Shown: positions 21,426 to 48,125, counted from the first letter of the stretch. The stretch is 64,000 nt of DNA from Glandiceps talaboti (GCF_964340395.1 NC_135566.1:3795001-3859000); one strand, 5' to 3'. Numbers and translations: made by a program. The notes: a model not told the origin generated them from the letters alone.

Positions 21426-23004
21426 TGAAAGAATGCAGAACAATTTGACAACATTAAATAAGGATTCAGAGAGAAGTACATGTAAATTTTACATAATTGG
21501 AAAAAAAGCATGACACTAAAATACAGTCTGTATTCACATAATGATTTCCAGGGTACTAATGCTATAGCTGTCCTGATTTACCTTTACGTTGAATAGAAAG
21601 TGAAATGATGAGGGTAGTTCAGGGTTTGACCCAAGTCAACACAGGAATACTGAATTATCACACCCCACCAATGTTTATTATCGTACAATACTGTCCTGTC
21701 ACAGATGGCACTGACAGTCATTCAAAAAGTCAAATAGATACTTTATACAAACAGGGTCTTCATAGCATGAATGTAAAATCCCTCTTAAAATCTCCTCAAT
21801 TTCAATTAATAACTTGTACACAGTCTACACTACTATTCCATCCAAACGTTACCATGTCAACATCGTGAACACTGTGACCATTCAACCAGAGACAATACAT
21901 TACAATCCCGTCATGTCTTCAGCATGTATTAATATGTGCACCACATATGATATATTCCATACTGTTAAAATTGGTATCAATTTCACAAATTATATCCATA
22001 AAGTTACATCATTAAATGCATATCAGTATCACTGTATCAGTATCCCATCACAATGTCTGCTTAGACCTAATAAAATATATTGTGTGGTTCCGATCACATT
22101 CAATTTTAGAATAGGTGGGATATGTATTTTTTTTAAATTTTATTTTATCCATTTCTTCATATGTGTGTCTAGTTCAGGTTTTCCATTGTTTTCCAAATGG
22201 TCTCTCTGTTATTTATGTCTTCCTATAAGATGTACAGCCATTATAGATTGGAAGAATAGTTTTATATTGTCTTGATGTCAGTTTCCGCATCTACAATTTC
22301 TGGCGCTATTTTTTTCTCAAATACATAAACAAAATTTAGTGTTGGCAGTAAAAACTAGGTGGGGTTGGGTAACTGGAACCAAACGATTATTTTTTCTAGG
22401 CCTTTAGTTTGGGAACTATAAGGCTATTATGAACATTAAATATCTAAAATGTATAAACACTTTTTTTTTTTAATTTTACCCAAAAAATATTCTATAATCT
22501 AAATAATAATTTTTGGTTTCCCAGTCAATAATACATGTATCTGTGTCCATCCCTTCTTTCTTTTTCACAGGCACATTTATCATATGACTGTACTTTTGTC
22601 CTTGTGTCGATGTCAGTTGGTATAATAAACCTGGCTAAATAGACTGTTTTTCTATTCAATGAAATGCAAAATGTTATTTTTAGCAGAACATTTGCAGGAT
22701 GGCAGACAATGAAGGTATAACATGGCAATATTTTGATATCTGATTACAGTATTACGTACAGAACAGTTTCTTATTTCTGTTATGTAGATAAGTTACACAT
22801 CATTAGACTTGGTTGTATTACATGTAAATTATACTGAAAATTCAAATATTTCTCTAAACTGCAAAATAACTATTGATATTTATTTGTTGTAAATTAATAA
22901 TTCATAACAAATACCTGGGAATTTGATGACAAATAAATGGGAATTCCATAAAACAAACTGAAACATATTCGGCAGTTAAATAATTAAAATACATGAAATC
23001 TTAC

Positions 23005-23087
23005 TAGCTAGGTGGATATATGCACTCCTAAACTCTGACACATCTCTCTTTCTCTGATATGGATCCTCCCATAAGGAAAACGTGAGA
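23005..23087 (-). CDS. Exon-like segment, unidentified
   Basis: 83 nt between acceptor TGTGCAG and donor GTAAGA with one frame open throughout (1+81+1 nt) encoding SLWEDPYQRKRDVSEFRSAY. I do not recognise it. The preceding known exon of the same strand (24643-24850) ends in phase 0, which does not join directly, so another exon would be needed. Could be chance. Confidence 0.2.
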
Positions 23088-24642
23088 CTGCACAGTTTTC
23101 ATGCACATGGATTTTTGGTTAAAAGTCACCCACACTATTGCGAATGATTACAGAAAATACAGAAATAAATTTTAAATTTTAAATATAACCTACTTCTTGT
23201 CTATTCCACCATTTTTTGTCTAACATTCACTCAAGTTGCAAAATGGATGATAAGACCGCAGCATAAATGTACACAGGGTTTTGCACATGTGTAACCTTGA
23301 GCTAGTCTATTTGTATGACTGGCAGGTGTTACCAGAGTGTATATATCCAGAGCTAAATCTAACTCAGTCAATCCTAAAGGTCTGAAATGATGGCTGTTGT
23401 CCTTACTCAAATCTATATCACAGTGTTAAATTTTAAGGACTGAATGTGCTTATACAAAGGTTTAAGGAAGTGACATATTCTTTTACTGAAAACACTCTCA
23501 TTTCTGCTGTAAGTCAATGAGTAGAACAGAACAGGCTGATATCTGCCATTTTGGGCAATCAGGTTTGGTTACAATGTTTGGAAATGTAGCAATTTGATCT
23601 AGTATAAAACAATACTACATTTGTAAGTCACACAGTTTAAACTGACTTTACCATACACAAGCCAAGTTGAACAAAAAATATGGAATATATACTCTGGTCA
23701 TTCTATGGCAACGCATGTCTACATCACTGATTCTGCTGTGTTCAAAATATCAGTTAAAATGTTCAAAACTGTCACTATTTCCCCCGACTTTTCTTTGATA
23801 TTATTGGCGCTAGTATTATTATGTTAATCTCCAATATTTTTCTTCATTCATCCACAATGCTTGAAACCTATGGGTTGTTACTACTCATCCAGTGACTCAT
23901 AGTGACAAGGCCCCTTAGGTCACTCATATTTTCTTGGCTAAGCGAAGAAAACTATTGGGGAATAGCATCAAATTGTCCTCAGTGCTATACACTGCCCTAT
24001 GGTATGAGTAATGTAGTCATACCAGCAGCCAATATTTAACCTACCAGTAAATCCTAAAATTAATTTTAGAACTAAACCATTACTTTACAACAATAAAGCT
24101 GAAGATTGGTATCATAGAAACCATTAGTATTAGTGGCTTCACCCATCACCACCACACCTTAATTGGGGTACAAACATTCCTGTGAGTGTAGATTACAGAA
24201 TTTTAAAAAGTGCACATTACAGTCTATAGTGATACATTCATAGTACAAGGCTAAAATAGTTTCTAACAAACTAGATACTTTTTGTTTTAATTTTAATGAT
24301 ATTACCATACAATGGGATGTGACATTATACAATACCCTATTATTTCAATATTTTGTGGATGAGTTGATAGTGAAACAATGGCACAACTTGCCACGTGTTA
24401 ATTGTTTTAGTTACAACCGACATCAATGTTAGGTATGGATGTTAGAAATATCTAACGTTGGAGATATGGAGGTAGATGTAAAATAGAAAGTTATAAACCA
24501 TGTTATTGGGCTTCCATCGGAAGTAACTCCATGCAAGTCAAGTTCAATTATTACGTGTAGTAACATTTACACTATACAAACAGTTAGTAATTATTGGATT
24601 AAAGAAAGATATATAAGGAAGTTTTTAGTGATCGTTTCTCAC

Positions 24643-24850
24643 CAGTGCAACCTTCCTCCCTTTGCTAGGTAATCCCCGTTGCTTACAGATTTGTCTTAAT
24701 TGTTGATATTTCATCCTAGCGTACTCAACACTCATGTCATCGCGGACATCGGAGTTCATGACAGTGACATTGGTATCGGTACGCCTACCGTACTTGTCCG
24801 ACGTAAATGGCGTTCTACGACGGTTGGACCGGCGTCTAGTCTCCGCCATA
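24643..24850 (-). CDS. SAP-motif protein, 5' exon (partial)
   Basis: ATG at 24849 opens an Arg-rich stretch (AETRRRSNRRRT), then from about residue 40 YARMKYQQLRQICKQRGLPS and KGRKVAL, the first two thirds of a SAP motif (a DNA/RNA-binding helix-extended-helix of nuclear proteins). The reading stops at VAL before a donor GTGAGA (24642-24637); unspliced it ends four codons later. Acceptor TTGCAG sits immediately before the exon, so an upstream exon exists (24939-25207), joined in frame or as leader. Downstream exons not found. Which SAP protein this is cannot be told. Confidence 0.6.
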
Positions 24851-24938
24851 CTGCAAGTTAAACGTCATCGATTTTTGTAACTGTTATCTGTTACCTTTTA
24901 AAGACCACAGTTGGCTTTCCAGCCGTTGCATTTCTCAC

Positions 24939-25207
24939 CTGATCAAGGGATTCCGCTTGGCAGCATGTATTGTACGTAGAACTATAATCCTGTTCGACGA
25001 GGACAAACAGACGGGTGAATGGTAAATAACGAACTTTTTGATTGGTGCATATGTCAGATTAGACCGAATCAAAATCGCTGTTACATTGATAAGCGGAGGA
25101 CATTTAATTTCTGCAAAGTCTTCTTCCGTTTTGATATGCTGTATATATTTCTTTTCATTCGCTAGATATAACATTACTATAGCGTAAAAAATAATTTGAA
25201 AAAGCAT
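24939..25207 (-). CDS. Upstream exon of the SAP-motif gene (coding or leader)
   Basis: Open from ATG 25207 to a consensus donor CAG/GTGAGA (24938). Splicing over an 88-nt intron to 24850 keeps frame (split Ser codon, then MAETRRR). The N terminus is hydrophobic (MLFQIIFYAIVMLYLA), odd for a nuclear SAP protein, so it may be untranslated leader with translation starting at 24849. Confidence 0.35.
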
Positions 25208-25338
25208 TATTTCATTAAAATCGCGTTTTTATCAAACATGGATGTCTGTAACGTGTGTGAACTCTGACCTATATTTAAAACAAGCACAGGTTATGTCAAC
25301 ACAGAACCGCATACACTTAGCCGCCAGGGACCGTCACT
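25208..25338. promoter_or_regulatory. Probable bidirectional promoter
   Basis: Only about 130 bases separate the upstream exon of the minus-strand SAP-motif gene from the ATG of the plus-strand glycosidase (about 490 bases if the SAP start at 24849 is used). Both leaders must start here or overlap. A TATATTTAAAA stretch lies at about 25271; its role is inference. Confidence 0.45.
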
Positions 25339-38115
<12,777 letters not shown>

Positions 38116-39954
38116 AAGGACATTTATGTGTTAAATGGTGTAAAATACAAGGTGTACAAGTTCATGACACAGCTTGTTTTACATTTAACTGGACAGGATT
38201 GTCTGCTTATAAGGCATAATGAATACATTGAATGTAGATTATAGTAGTTTTGAAATCTGTAGAAGGATTTATTCAATTCTTAGCAAAAGTGTAGTAGTTG
38301 TTAAACATGTAGTATTATTGAATTTACAGAAATGTACATTAATTGATTAATTAACATGAACATTGCAGTTATAGAAGTTGGTAAACTGTCTTAATTGTAG
38401 CGATGTAGATATTTATTAGAGGTATTGCAACCATAGATTCTATGATAAATCTATGCAACTTTATACAGTCAGATGTGGAGTAGATGAATCAAATCAAGGA
38501 CTCTATCTAAATCAGGAATATATAAATATAGTACAACTATAGAAATATATAATAGAAGTATACTGACTAGCTAGAAGGGAGCAGTGAAAGCTTTATATTT
38601 AGTTAGTTGGTTTTGCCTTCTATTTGTATTTCAAAACATTTCTATAATAATCCAGGTAAAATTCTACAGTTCAATTTATTCCAAGATCATAGACAAGAGG
38701 GCTCACTTTGTTTTATGGACTGTCTTCAATAGCTACTGTTATTGTTCAATGCATATGTATAATTCTGTTTGTTAAAAAGTTGCTGCCATCTCTGATATCG
38801 TAATTTGGCAACAGAATTCAAATCATGTATATGTCCATAACAGATCATTATACCTGTTCTGATCACCGGCCCCCTCCTCCCCAGGATTGTGGCCTGTAAA
38901 ACTTGCAACAAACAAAGTTTGTACTGAAGGGAAAACAATGTATGAATGTACATTGATAACTCATGAGTGCATGAATAAAGCACTGCCTATACTTGCCATT
39001 GCTAAGACAATTTGTTCACAAAATCCTTCAAAAGTATACTTGTAAGACATTTGCATAAATAAAACAAATGGAGCCCCTTTCTCCATATGATCCAATCTAA
39101 TGAATTCCATTATTAAACAGAAACAACTTTTAAAGACATTTGAGGCATGCTAAAGGCTTAACATCAAAGGTTTGTCATTTTCAACTTATATTTATGCAAA
39201 AGGTAATTTTTGTTACCAGTATCTTGATCATATGGTCTGTGATCTTTTATACAAATAATAAAGGCTGAAAGACTCTTCAGTGTATCATCACTGTACGATG
39301 ACAAACAATTGGCAGTATGTCATTGCATACTTGCAGATTTGAATGACTTACTTTTGATAATGATAGTCAGTATATTACACATACCGTAAAGTTCATCTCA
39401 AGATATAATGTAGAATTACCTGCAACTTGACTTTGACCAGCTACACTTTGATATTGTATACTTTAATGTAACAAATTCTGTCATTAGTATAACATGGTGA
39501 CTGTTGCTCTTTAAGTCACATGTAATATAGATGTCAAAGAAGATTTCATCTCCAACAAAATTGATAATTACCATGGAAACTATCAAAATATCAATGTTAT
39601 TGCTGTCATCACCTTTGTTGTAATAACCTACATAACATATTCTATATATGTGGATCATCTTTTTGCACTTATCAACTTATCCATATCTTTATTTTCCATT
39701 TTATCTTATTCATAAATTAATTAAAGGAGAGAGGAGCGTGTTAAATGTTCTTAAGTAAGGTAGTGATGGGTGGTGGTATTGGTTTTTAACATCCTGACTT
39801 GGTGCTGTTGCTAGCAGTATTATTACATGATATGTACATTGGTGAAAAGACCCATGGTCACATACTGAAATAAAGTGAATTTCAACAGAATCACTGTATT
39901 GTAGATGTTTATGTATCCTCATTGTCATCATGATCATGATCATGATCATCATCG
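38116..39954 (+). other. 3' UTR and downstream spacer of the glycosidase
   Basis: No further exon. AATAAA polyadenylation-type hexamers occur at about 38974, 39057 and 39257 on plus; which is used is unknown. Short open frames are unsupported. The right end runs into a CAT/ATG microsatellite. Confidence 0.55.
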
Positions 39955-39988
<34 letters not shown>

Positions 39989-40673
39989 GAAAATTAATTC
40001 TGTGATTCTCATAACCTGACCGAATCTAAATAGTTCTTCAATCTAGTGAAATAATTTTAAAAATGGACGCCCTCTACAGCAGGTTTAGGAAATTGTAAAA
40101 TGGCGACTGTACAAGTGCATATGTGTTTCACTTTTATTACGACATCTACCAACCACACTATATTGTAGGCTCTTGTAGGAATGTCGACTGTCATTATTAC
40201 GGCATTGCTCTCTGCAAGGTTGGCGTTAAAGAATTACATCATCCAACATGTACTAAAAACAGAAGCAAAGCAAGAACGACAAATGCCACCATCCCCAAAT
40301 TTACAACCAAAAAGAAAAGGTAAACGTAAATTAATGGATAATAATGTCCCTTGAATATAAAAAAAATTGCATATCAGTAAATTTGCAGGTAAATTTGCTT
40401 ATATGTGTACGAAAATTATGGGTTTTTTTTTCGTACTAACTACTATTCTCAAGGTCAATCTATTCCTATATTTCAAATCAGGTGAGTTATTTTACGCTAC
40501 TTGGCAACCACAACATGTATGCTCACGGCGTTAGATTGTAGTATCAATTCCAATGTCATTCACACTGACTCGGGTACAGGTGTCAGTAGTGAAATACGAC
40601 GTAGTAAATTGACCCGACTGTTAATGCCACACTCACTACTCTACTCTAGTTTTAGTGCGCTAGAAGTCATTTG

Positions 40674-40679
<6 letters not shown>
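39955..40679. repeat. 725-bp tandem duplication, unit 1
   Basis: Begins in a CAT trinucleotide tract and ends ...GAAGTCATTTGAAATCA. Repeated with no difference noticed as 40680-41404 (offset exactly 725). Upstream of it lies GATCAT-rich sequence, so the CAT tract is original and supports a slippage or unequal-exchange origin. Confidence 0.97.
40181..40354 (+). CDS. Putative microprotein / first coding exon in duplication unit 1
   Basis: 57-codon frame: MSTVIITALLSARLALKNY start with an N-terminal hydrophobic stretch (residues 4-14, weak), then a basic, Pro-containing tail (MPPSPNLQPKRKGKRK). A donor AAAAG/GTAAAC at 40322-40323 allows splicing to an exon at 48244, changing the end from LMDNNVP to AKKV. 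Two short upstream frames (ATGGACGCC and ATGGCGACT) precede it. Not recognised as a known family. Confidence 0.35.
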   Translation: MSTVIITALLSARLALKNYIIQHVLKTEAKQERQMPPSPNLQPKRKGKRKLMDNNVP

Positions 40680-40713
<34 letters not shown>

Positions 40714-41404
40714 GAAAATTAATTCTGTGATTCTCATAACCTGACCGAATCTAAATAGTTCTTCAATCTAGTGAAATAATTTTAAAAATGGACGCCCTCT
40801 ACAGCAGGTTTAGGAAATTGTAAAATGGCGACTGTACAAGTGCATATGTGTTTCACTTTTATTACGACATCTACCAACCACACTATATTGTAGGCTCTTG
40901 TAGGAATGTCGACTGTCATTATTACGGCATTGCTCTCTGCAAGGTTGGCGTTAAAGAATTACATCATCCAACATGTACTAAAAACAGAAGCAAAGCAAGA
41001 ACGACAAATGCCACCATCCCCAAATTTACAACCAAAAAGAAAAGGTAAACGTAAATTAATGGATAATAATGTCCCTTGAATATAAAAAAAATTGCATATC
41101 AGTAAATTTGCAGGTAAATTTGCTTATATGTGTACGAAAATTATGGGTTTTTTTTTCGTACTAACTACTATTCTCAAGGTCAATCTATTCCTATATTTCA
41201 AATCAGGTGAGTTATTTTACGCTACTTGGCAACCACAACATGTATGCTCACGGCGTTAGATTGTAGTATCAATTCCAATGTCATTCACACTGACTCGGGT
41301 ACAGGTGTCAGTAGTGAAATACGACGTAGTAAATTGACCCGACTGTTAATGCCACACTCACTACTCTACTCTAGTTTTAGTGCGCTAGAAGTCATTTGAA
41401 ATCA
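40680..41404. repeat. 725-bp tandem duplication, unit 2
   Basis: Second copy, starting in the CAT tract created at the junction and ending at AAATCA before unique sequence CGACCGAG. The apparent lack of divergence means very recent origin, gene conversion, or an assembly artefact. Confidence 0.97.
40906..41079 (+). CDS. Second copy of the putative microprotein / first exon
   Basis: The same frame 725 bases downstream in unit 2, with the same upstream frames and donor (41047-41048). Two copies of leader plus first exon could act as alternative promoters of one gene. Confidence 0.35.
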   Translation: MSTVIITALLSARLALKNYIIQHVLKTEAKQERQMPPSPNLQPKRKGKRKLMDNNVP

Positions 41405-42236
41405 CGACCGAGTAGCCTTCTGTAATTTATACACAAATTGATATCAAAGTCAGTGTTTGTTTTAAGTTTGTGTGTTAAATCTTTCCCCGAATACCTTTGA
41501 TGAAGTCACGTGATCGTAGTATATTAACTACCCATACAAACGAGACACGCTACAGTAGTAATGGATTTCATTTCACGCAATGACAGTTGGCGTACGGTGC
41601 GTCAGAAGATCATTCCCTACTACGGCTAGCTGTGTATACATACAGTCATTTACTCCCGAAAGTAGGTATTCCAACGTACATTACATCGCATAGCTATCTT
41701 CCTGCGTTCATGTATATATCTCCGAAATGTTTAACTGGTGATCACTTTGACTAAAAGGGACCAGCGGTGGATTAGTAATAGCTCTGGACCTCCTCATCTT
41801 CGATGAAGTTCACTGATACAAATGTAAGTATATTCTGATTGCTTCGTAGAGTATGCAAAGCACATAATGTTCACTAATATGTCACTGTTTACTAACTTAT
41901 CTATTCTATCCTCTCAGAATACTATCATCTTTGTTTATCTATGTGAGTCGGTTGATTAGCTTTCCGCACTTAGCACTAGCACTTACACTTACACACGCTT
42001 TCGACTGCACAAGTAATAATCCACCACTGAAAGTCTCTTACTGTATGTTGGTTTTATCCAAGGCGGTCGGTTTTTAGCAGTACATTGTGTTCACACAAAT
42101 AAAGCTTCGATATAGTTGAGCGGAAATTGTTCACAGTCAGTCTGGTACATTACGTCAGTTACACGTGTACGTACGAGTACTATAGGGCCTAATAGTACGT
42201 AAAGGTACGCATGGCATAAAACATGTATGTACATTA

Positions 42237-42298
<62 letters not shown>
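42237..42298. repeat. (GT)n(TA)n microsatellite
   Basis: About 25 GT units then TA units. Confidence 0.95.
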
Positions 42299-45200
42299 TA
42301 AAATAGACGCTGCCAAGTTAATTAACAAAATAGCACATATTATGATATTCCTGTATTTGATATAATAGAACTTATTATGAATATTATGACGCTTTTCGGT
42401 TGTAAAACGGCACCACTGTGGGGTTTCCTGAAGGAGCAGTAAACTAACATAAAAAGCCGTAGACGGCCATTTCAGTTTATAAATTGACATCACTGTAAAG
42501 TTTCAAATCTGATAGCCATAAGTATAATTGTTTTCATATATCAGAACTCGATTAACATCAGACCTTAAGCTACTGTTAAATGCTACCGATTGAGTTTGGA
42601 CTCTAAGACTACAATTTTTCAGTTCTTCCAATCAAGTATGCATTTAACTATGTTCTTAAAAATTTAGATTCTCTATACGGGTTTAATACCATTAACCATT
42701 ATAATACCACGCAAGGGTCAACGTTTTGTGAACACACTTATTTTAGTCAGATTCAGCTGAATATAAGTTAACGTAATAGACTTGTTGTGTGTCTACTTTC
42801 TCGTAAATTGACAGTATGGTGTGCCAGGTCAATCGCCTGGAGAATTATCGCAATATCACGACTAAATTGAACGCTATGATGTTGCAATAGCAAAAGTGTG
42901 TATATATGTTGTCGCTAATTATAAAATACGTTTCAATATTGGAATATTTGAGTGTGATTATTAAGCTTAAAAAACAAAACAAATCGACAGGTGTACATTA
43001 GTTGTAGTGATGAATTTCATTACGATTGGGTATAGTTATGTTGTTGCCTAGCAATGCTCCTAGACGTGGTCTCATTACACATTGCTTAAGTATCTGGTTT
43101 ATCGATTTTATAGTCTCAAACTTGCATTCATCATGCACACGGTGGGTTAAGTCTTAAAGCCATCCCATCACTCTAACAGACAAAGGTCTGGCGTTTTTAA
43201 CAGGCAGTCGAGTAAGTAAGGTGTAGGCTAATAGTAAGTGAGGTGTAGCAATATATTTGACGTGTAATAAAGCTAGATATTGACGTAGCCTTACTCGACA
43301 AATGTTACATTCACAGAAGGTAGATATGTGTATAAGTAAAGAAAACACACCAAAGCACACGAGATGTGATTGTAATCTCGAACGAGCGATCCATTAAAAT
43401 CATGCTCCCCGTGACGTCACACTCCAGCAGTCTGATTTAGGCCAGTTATTAGAGTACTCTTTTAGTATACTGTTATTTACATCTCCCGGTGATATTAAAA
43501 CATAATGACGATTATCCAATTAAAGTTATTTTCACCGATTACGTACACTGCATGAACATAACATTTTAATTCAGACCACTTCCTCAGCAAGGATGATATA
43601 ATTAGCCAATCATGAGCAATTGCTAATGTATATTCTTGCGATGCAGACGACATTCCAGTGTCGCCAATTCTTTGCCATCGTGTGGTTCCGTTTCTTCAAT
43701 CTTGTTCTCGGGTTTAGCTGTATTCATCTTTCGATCGGAATATCGAAAGAGCGAATTGCCCCAGTTCATTTCATTGTAGCACTAATAAAATTAACAATTT
43801 GCCCACGTTAAAGTAATAATTCGTCACAAACACATATGTTGATTTATAATAAATTATATATAAAGAGAACGGCCACACAATGGACCGACTCGTTCTTTAT
43901 GTATATTAGACAAACATTGATCTATGAACTGAAAGCCAAATAGTTGCGCTGTGAATCTTAATCACAAAAATGTAGATGTTATCTGAAAAGTAGGTATTTT
44001 TCACACGCTTTTTCTGATTTAACCAATCTTTGGATCTGATAGATTTGTGAATGAAGGCTGTGACAAAATTACGAGTGTCTACATGGCAATGTATATCTTG
44101 ATTAGCCTTTGGGAGCGTCTAACTGTTGGAAATCTCGATCAAATGGAGTCACTTCCACATAATTCCCTCATCAAAGTCAAACGTACCAGAACTCTTTCAA
44201 CTTATCGCTTAAGGGTCTACAGAACGGTGTAAATATAGCTACATTTGATAAAATAACCGAGCAATGGGCTATTGATTGCTTGAACGATTGAATGAGCTGA
44301 CCAACTTTAATACACTCATAATAAACTGTATTCTCATTTTCGTTCGTTTACTTTTATATTACACCCTGAAAGCCGGAAGCTTCTAATTGAGAATCTGTCA
44401 GATTTTATAAAACTATCGAGCTGGGGAGGCAAGGGTATGACTATGCAACTATAGCGTAAATAACATCACTTTGAATAGCAACGAAATAGAGTTTCATCTA
44501 ACCCGTCGAATATTAAATCAAACGACGCACTTTCAATAACCTGACAGGAGATATTTATATGGTTAGCCTACGGGTTGCTTTGATTAATGTTGCAGTATGA
44601 ACCCTTTATATCCATCAACATACTGTAATGAAATCTCTCCTTCTATTTGATCATATGCTACTACAGATCCTCATTTGCCAGGTGTTGTTTACTATAAATT
44701 ACAACATGAACAAAGCCTTTCCCTACGGCTGTTTAGAAAAGTTGTACCTGAGACAACCTTATATAGAGAAAATGATGTATGGTATTTTATTAAGTTTGTG
44801 AACTTGTATTGAATAAACATGTATATGTACTTATAGATAAAATAGACCACATCTCTAAAGGTAGAATGTTTTATGGGGTGGATAGTAAATTCATAACTTT
44901 TTTCAAATACATAACTAGTTTGTATTCTAATAATAGAAAAAAATCGAAAGATAAAGTGTACTGTAACAATGCAAAGATTATGCAACACAGATATACAGAG
45001 TAAATAACTGTAATTTACGAGGTAAAATATAAAAAGAGCAAAATCTAAAAAAGAATTTATGAAATATAAAAATGTAGTACATGTGTACAACTAGACCCAT
45101 GAAGTACTAAATATACAACTCAGATGTTTTCATATCTCACACATTACAGAAAACATAAATGAAAAGAAAAACATATGACGCAAAAGCTATGTAAACTACG

Positions 45201-47861
45201 AAATATGAAATTACAGTGTCAAAACTGTATAAATTATGAACTGAATATACAAGTAAAGGAGCTATAAGTTACGAGGAAAATGGATAGTGGTAAATAACTT
45301 ACGAGGTATAATTATAGTGCAAGAATTACGGGATACAAAACGAGTTGTTAAAACTGCTTTAGGAAAGAAAATGAAAGGCCAAAGCTGGGGTTATATTTCT
45401 CTATGTAATATCCAGAGGTGGTATTATTACAATGTATGTTTTCATGGTTGACAACTCGTACATATAAACAGATATAATGAAGCGATTGTGTTGAACTCAT
45501 AGGAGGATGGCATTTATCTTTCTTTTAATGGAATGTGACACTGTAAGTTTTTATCCAATCAAATCCAACATACATGTTTAATGCCACATTGTTGTAAACA
45601 TCGCCCTAGGGGGTTAGGTCGTTATACCACATACAATAGTACAAAGAAACCACACTTTATTGCCAGTAGACTGCTAATGGATGGTTTTAATTTGAATCTG
45701 TGTATAATTTGGTATGTAGAATGCGTGCATTTGTATTTCTACTTGTTCTTTAGTGTTTGTACTTCCCTTGTTTGGATTTCAATCTAATTTGAAAGGGTAA
45801 TGTTACATCTATGAAATTTGAACTTAGTCATTTTGACCACTATATTCACTTTGATTAACCAAGACTTTTTTTAGGAGATCAGTCTTCACTCTAAAGTACA
45901 AAGTAGTGATCCGCCACTGTGATGTAAGAGTCTAGTTATATTATTAGCGGGAAAAAGACAGTATCTAGTTATATTTTTCTTACAGTTTCATGGGCCATGG
46001 TTTCCCTCAGCTCCATTTGGAAGAATGTTAAGAAAAATACAATTCGGCACTAATATTTCTCTTATATTAAGTCTTTCGAATGATGCCTTTGGGTATTTTG
46101 TCTGGAGCGAATAGCAAATTAAGCATTAGTGCATTTAAAAGACCCATACAGGTCAAGAACCTCTGTCTACACCAAATTGTCTTCAACGGAAAATCGTCGG
46201 TATCAAAACCCTGTTCGTCTAGTGTTATACACAGTTATGCTTGAGGTGAACCGGCACTAGTATTTTGCAAAACATGGGTCCAAAATAAAAATATAGGCTA
46301 AAATCATTCCATTTCCAAATTTTTTAATCACTTTCACTCACTATTGTAAGCACAGTGGCGTTTTAAAGTGACGTCATAACCTAGCTACCCTCCCTCACTG
46401 TGCACCTTTTAGCTCAATCCGCTAAGCAGAAGAATCATCCTGGTAACTGACGGTGCACCTTTTACACTAATACAGTGTTCCAAATTTGGCTTTCTTTTCA
46501 TCCAAACATGTGATGGGGAAATAGTACGACTTTTACAGTCAGTTCACTGGTCCGAATATAAAGCGATTTTGTCAAACTCTCGTTTATTTTCCTGAAAAGA
46601 AATAACTTCCTTTCAGTAAATCACGCAGTACATATACATATTCATTTATCATTCACTTGTATCGTACGTATAGTTTAGTGCTATACCTATTCTGCCAAAT
46701 TACTTCTATTATTTCTTTGTTATTTTCACGCTCAAATGAAAATTTCCACTCCACGTCTAAGTTGAAAATCCACTCCATGTCTAAGTTGAAAATCCAGTCT
46801 AGCATAATCAAATCCATATATAACAATTATGGTCATATTTCATAATTTCATAACTAGTTAATCTTGAAAAGATTAGTCTTCGATAAAAGCTGATGGGTCA
46901 AATCACACAAGCCGTCGTCACTTTTAATTCATAAAGTGCTAACAACCTAAATGTATAATCATATTACCCCCTTTTATTTGAAATCCTAACAGAGACAATG
47001 TTTAAACAAAACGAGCCCGTCTCATCAAATTGAAAATGGTGCCTAGCACGGCATATTATATTATATAATGTCGGTCCTTACGATTAATGCTTTGTACTTT
47101 GTATATAAATACCCGGAAATCCATAATAAAAACGGCGAAACAGCCACTGCTACTATACTAATTGTACAATCTGAAGATATTTCAAGCCTTAATCTCCTAA
47201 TTCTCCCACTCCACACATAAAAAGCTACTCTAAGAGTACGGTCTAGGGAATAACAAAACACCTAATGTGAATATCACAAATGTTCAATTGGATCTCAAAT
47301 TACACATGATCATCAACAACCAACTATTTCCTCTAGCTGATCAGAGGAATTGAAGCAAATATGAATAAAAATCACAGACAATTAGCAAAACAATATAATA
47401 TTCGAATTGAGACATGTTGTGGTAACTATGTTTAGTAAAATAGTCGTGATTGCATTGACCAAATGATTGAGATAAGAACTTAGGATACACCTTAGGAATA
47501 ACAATGTTTTGTTAATCTAATCTCTACAACGGTAAATGTCATTTTACGGCAAAAGAGTGGTTAACATATAAATAAGGTATCAACAGGCTAGTCTTTCCGA
47601 ATAACAGGGGAGTTTTATGAAAGACAAGTAAAAACGAAAAGTCAAGGCCATTTTACAGTAATGACCAATACCTCCTACACACATCATAATTGTAAGGTTT
47701 TACCAGGTTTACAGCAATATAGAGTCCAACACATGAAACATAACAGAGAAGAGTATCCATTTACAAGGAAGATAATCTACCTATCCGATGGCTACAACAT
47801 ATTTAGCAACGCACAACATATTAACGAACTTTCTAACAATGTTATGTTGCGATAGACATAC

Positions 47862-47911
47862 CTACCTACCTACCTACATATGTAGGTACGCACACACACA
47901 CACACATACGT

Positions 47912-47942
<31 letters not shown>

Positions 47943-48086
47943 TACAGACATACATACATACATACATACATACATACATACATACATACATCCATCCATG
48001 CATGCATGCATGCATGCGTGCGTGCGTGTGTACGTACGTACGTATGTACGTACATACATACATACATACATACATACATACATACA

Positions 48087-48122
<36 letters not shown>

Positions 48123-48125
48123 TAC
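47862..48125. repeat. Mixed tetranucleotide block (CTAC, CA, CAGA, CATA, CATC, CATG, GCGT, CGTA)
   Basis: A succession of related tetranucleotide tracts passing from one unit to the next; open frames in all phases are artefacts. Confidence 0.95.

Larger units (their letters stand above)
18449..24642. other. Spacer between VMP1 start and the SAP-motif gene's 5' exons
   Basis: VMP1 promoter and 5' UTR are expected next to 18448. No exon of a known protein recognised. Contents: GT/ATGT repeats (19362-19711), a minisatellite (20545-21210), a SINE-like fragment (about 21335-21425) and one exon-like open segment on minus (23005-23087). Later exons of the minus-strand SAP-motif gene should lie here but could not be identified. 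Open frames such as 21814-22275 are low-complexity and unsupported. Confidence 0.6.

Noticed and set aside
21814-22275. 153-codon frame on plus in the VMP1/SAP spacer
   Set aside because: Unusual Tyr/Ile/Phe-rich composition, no recognisable domain, no supported neighbouring exon.
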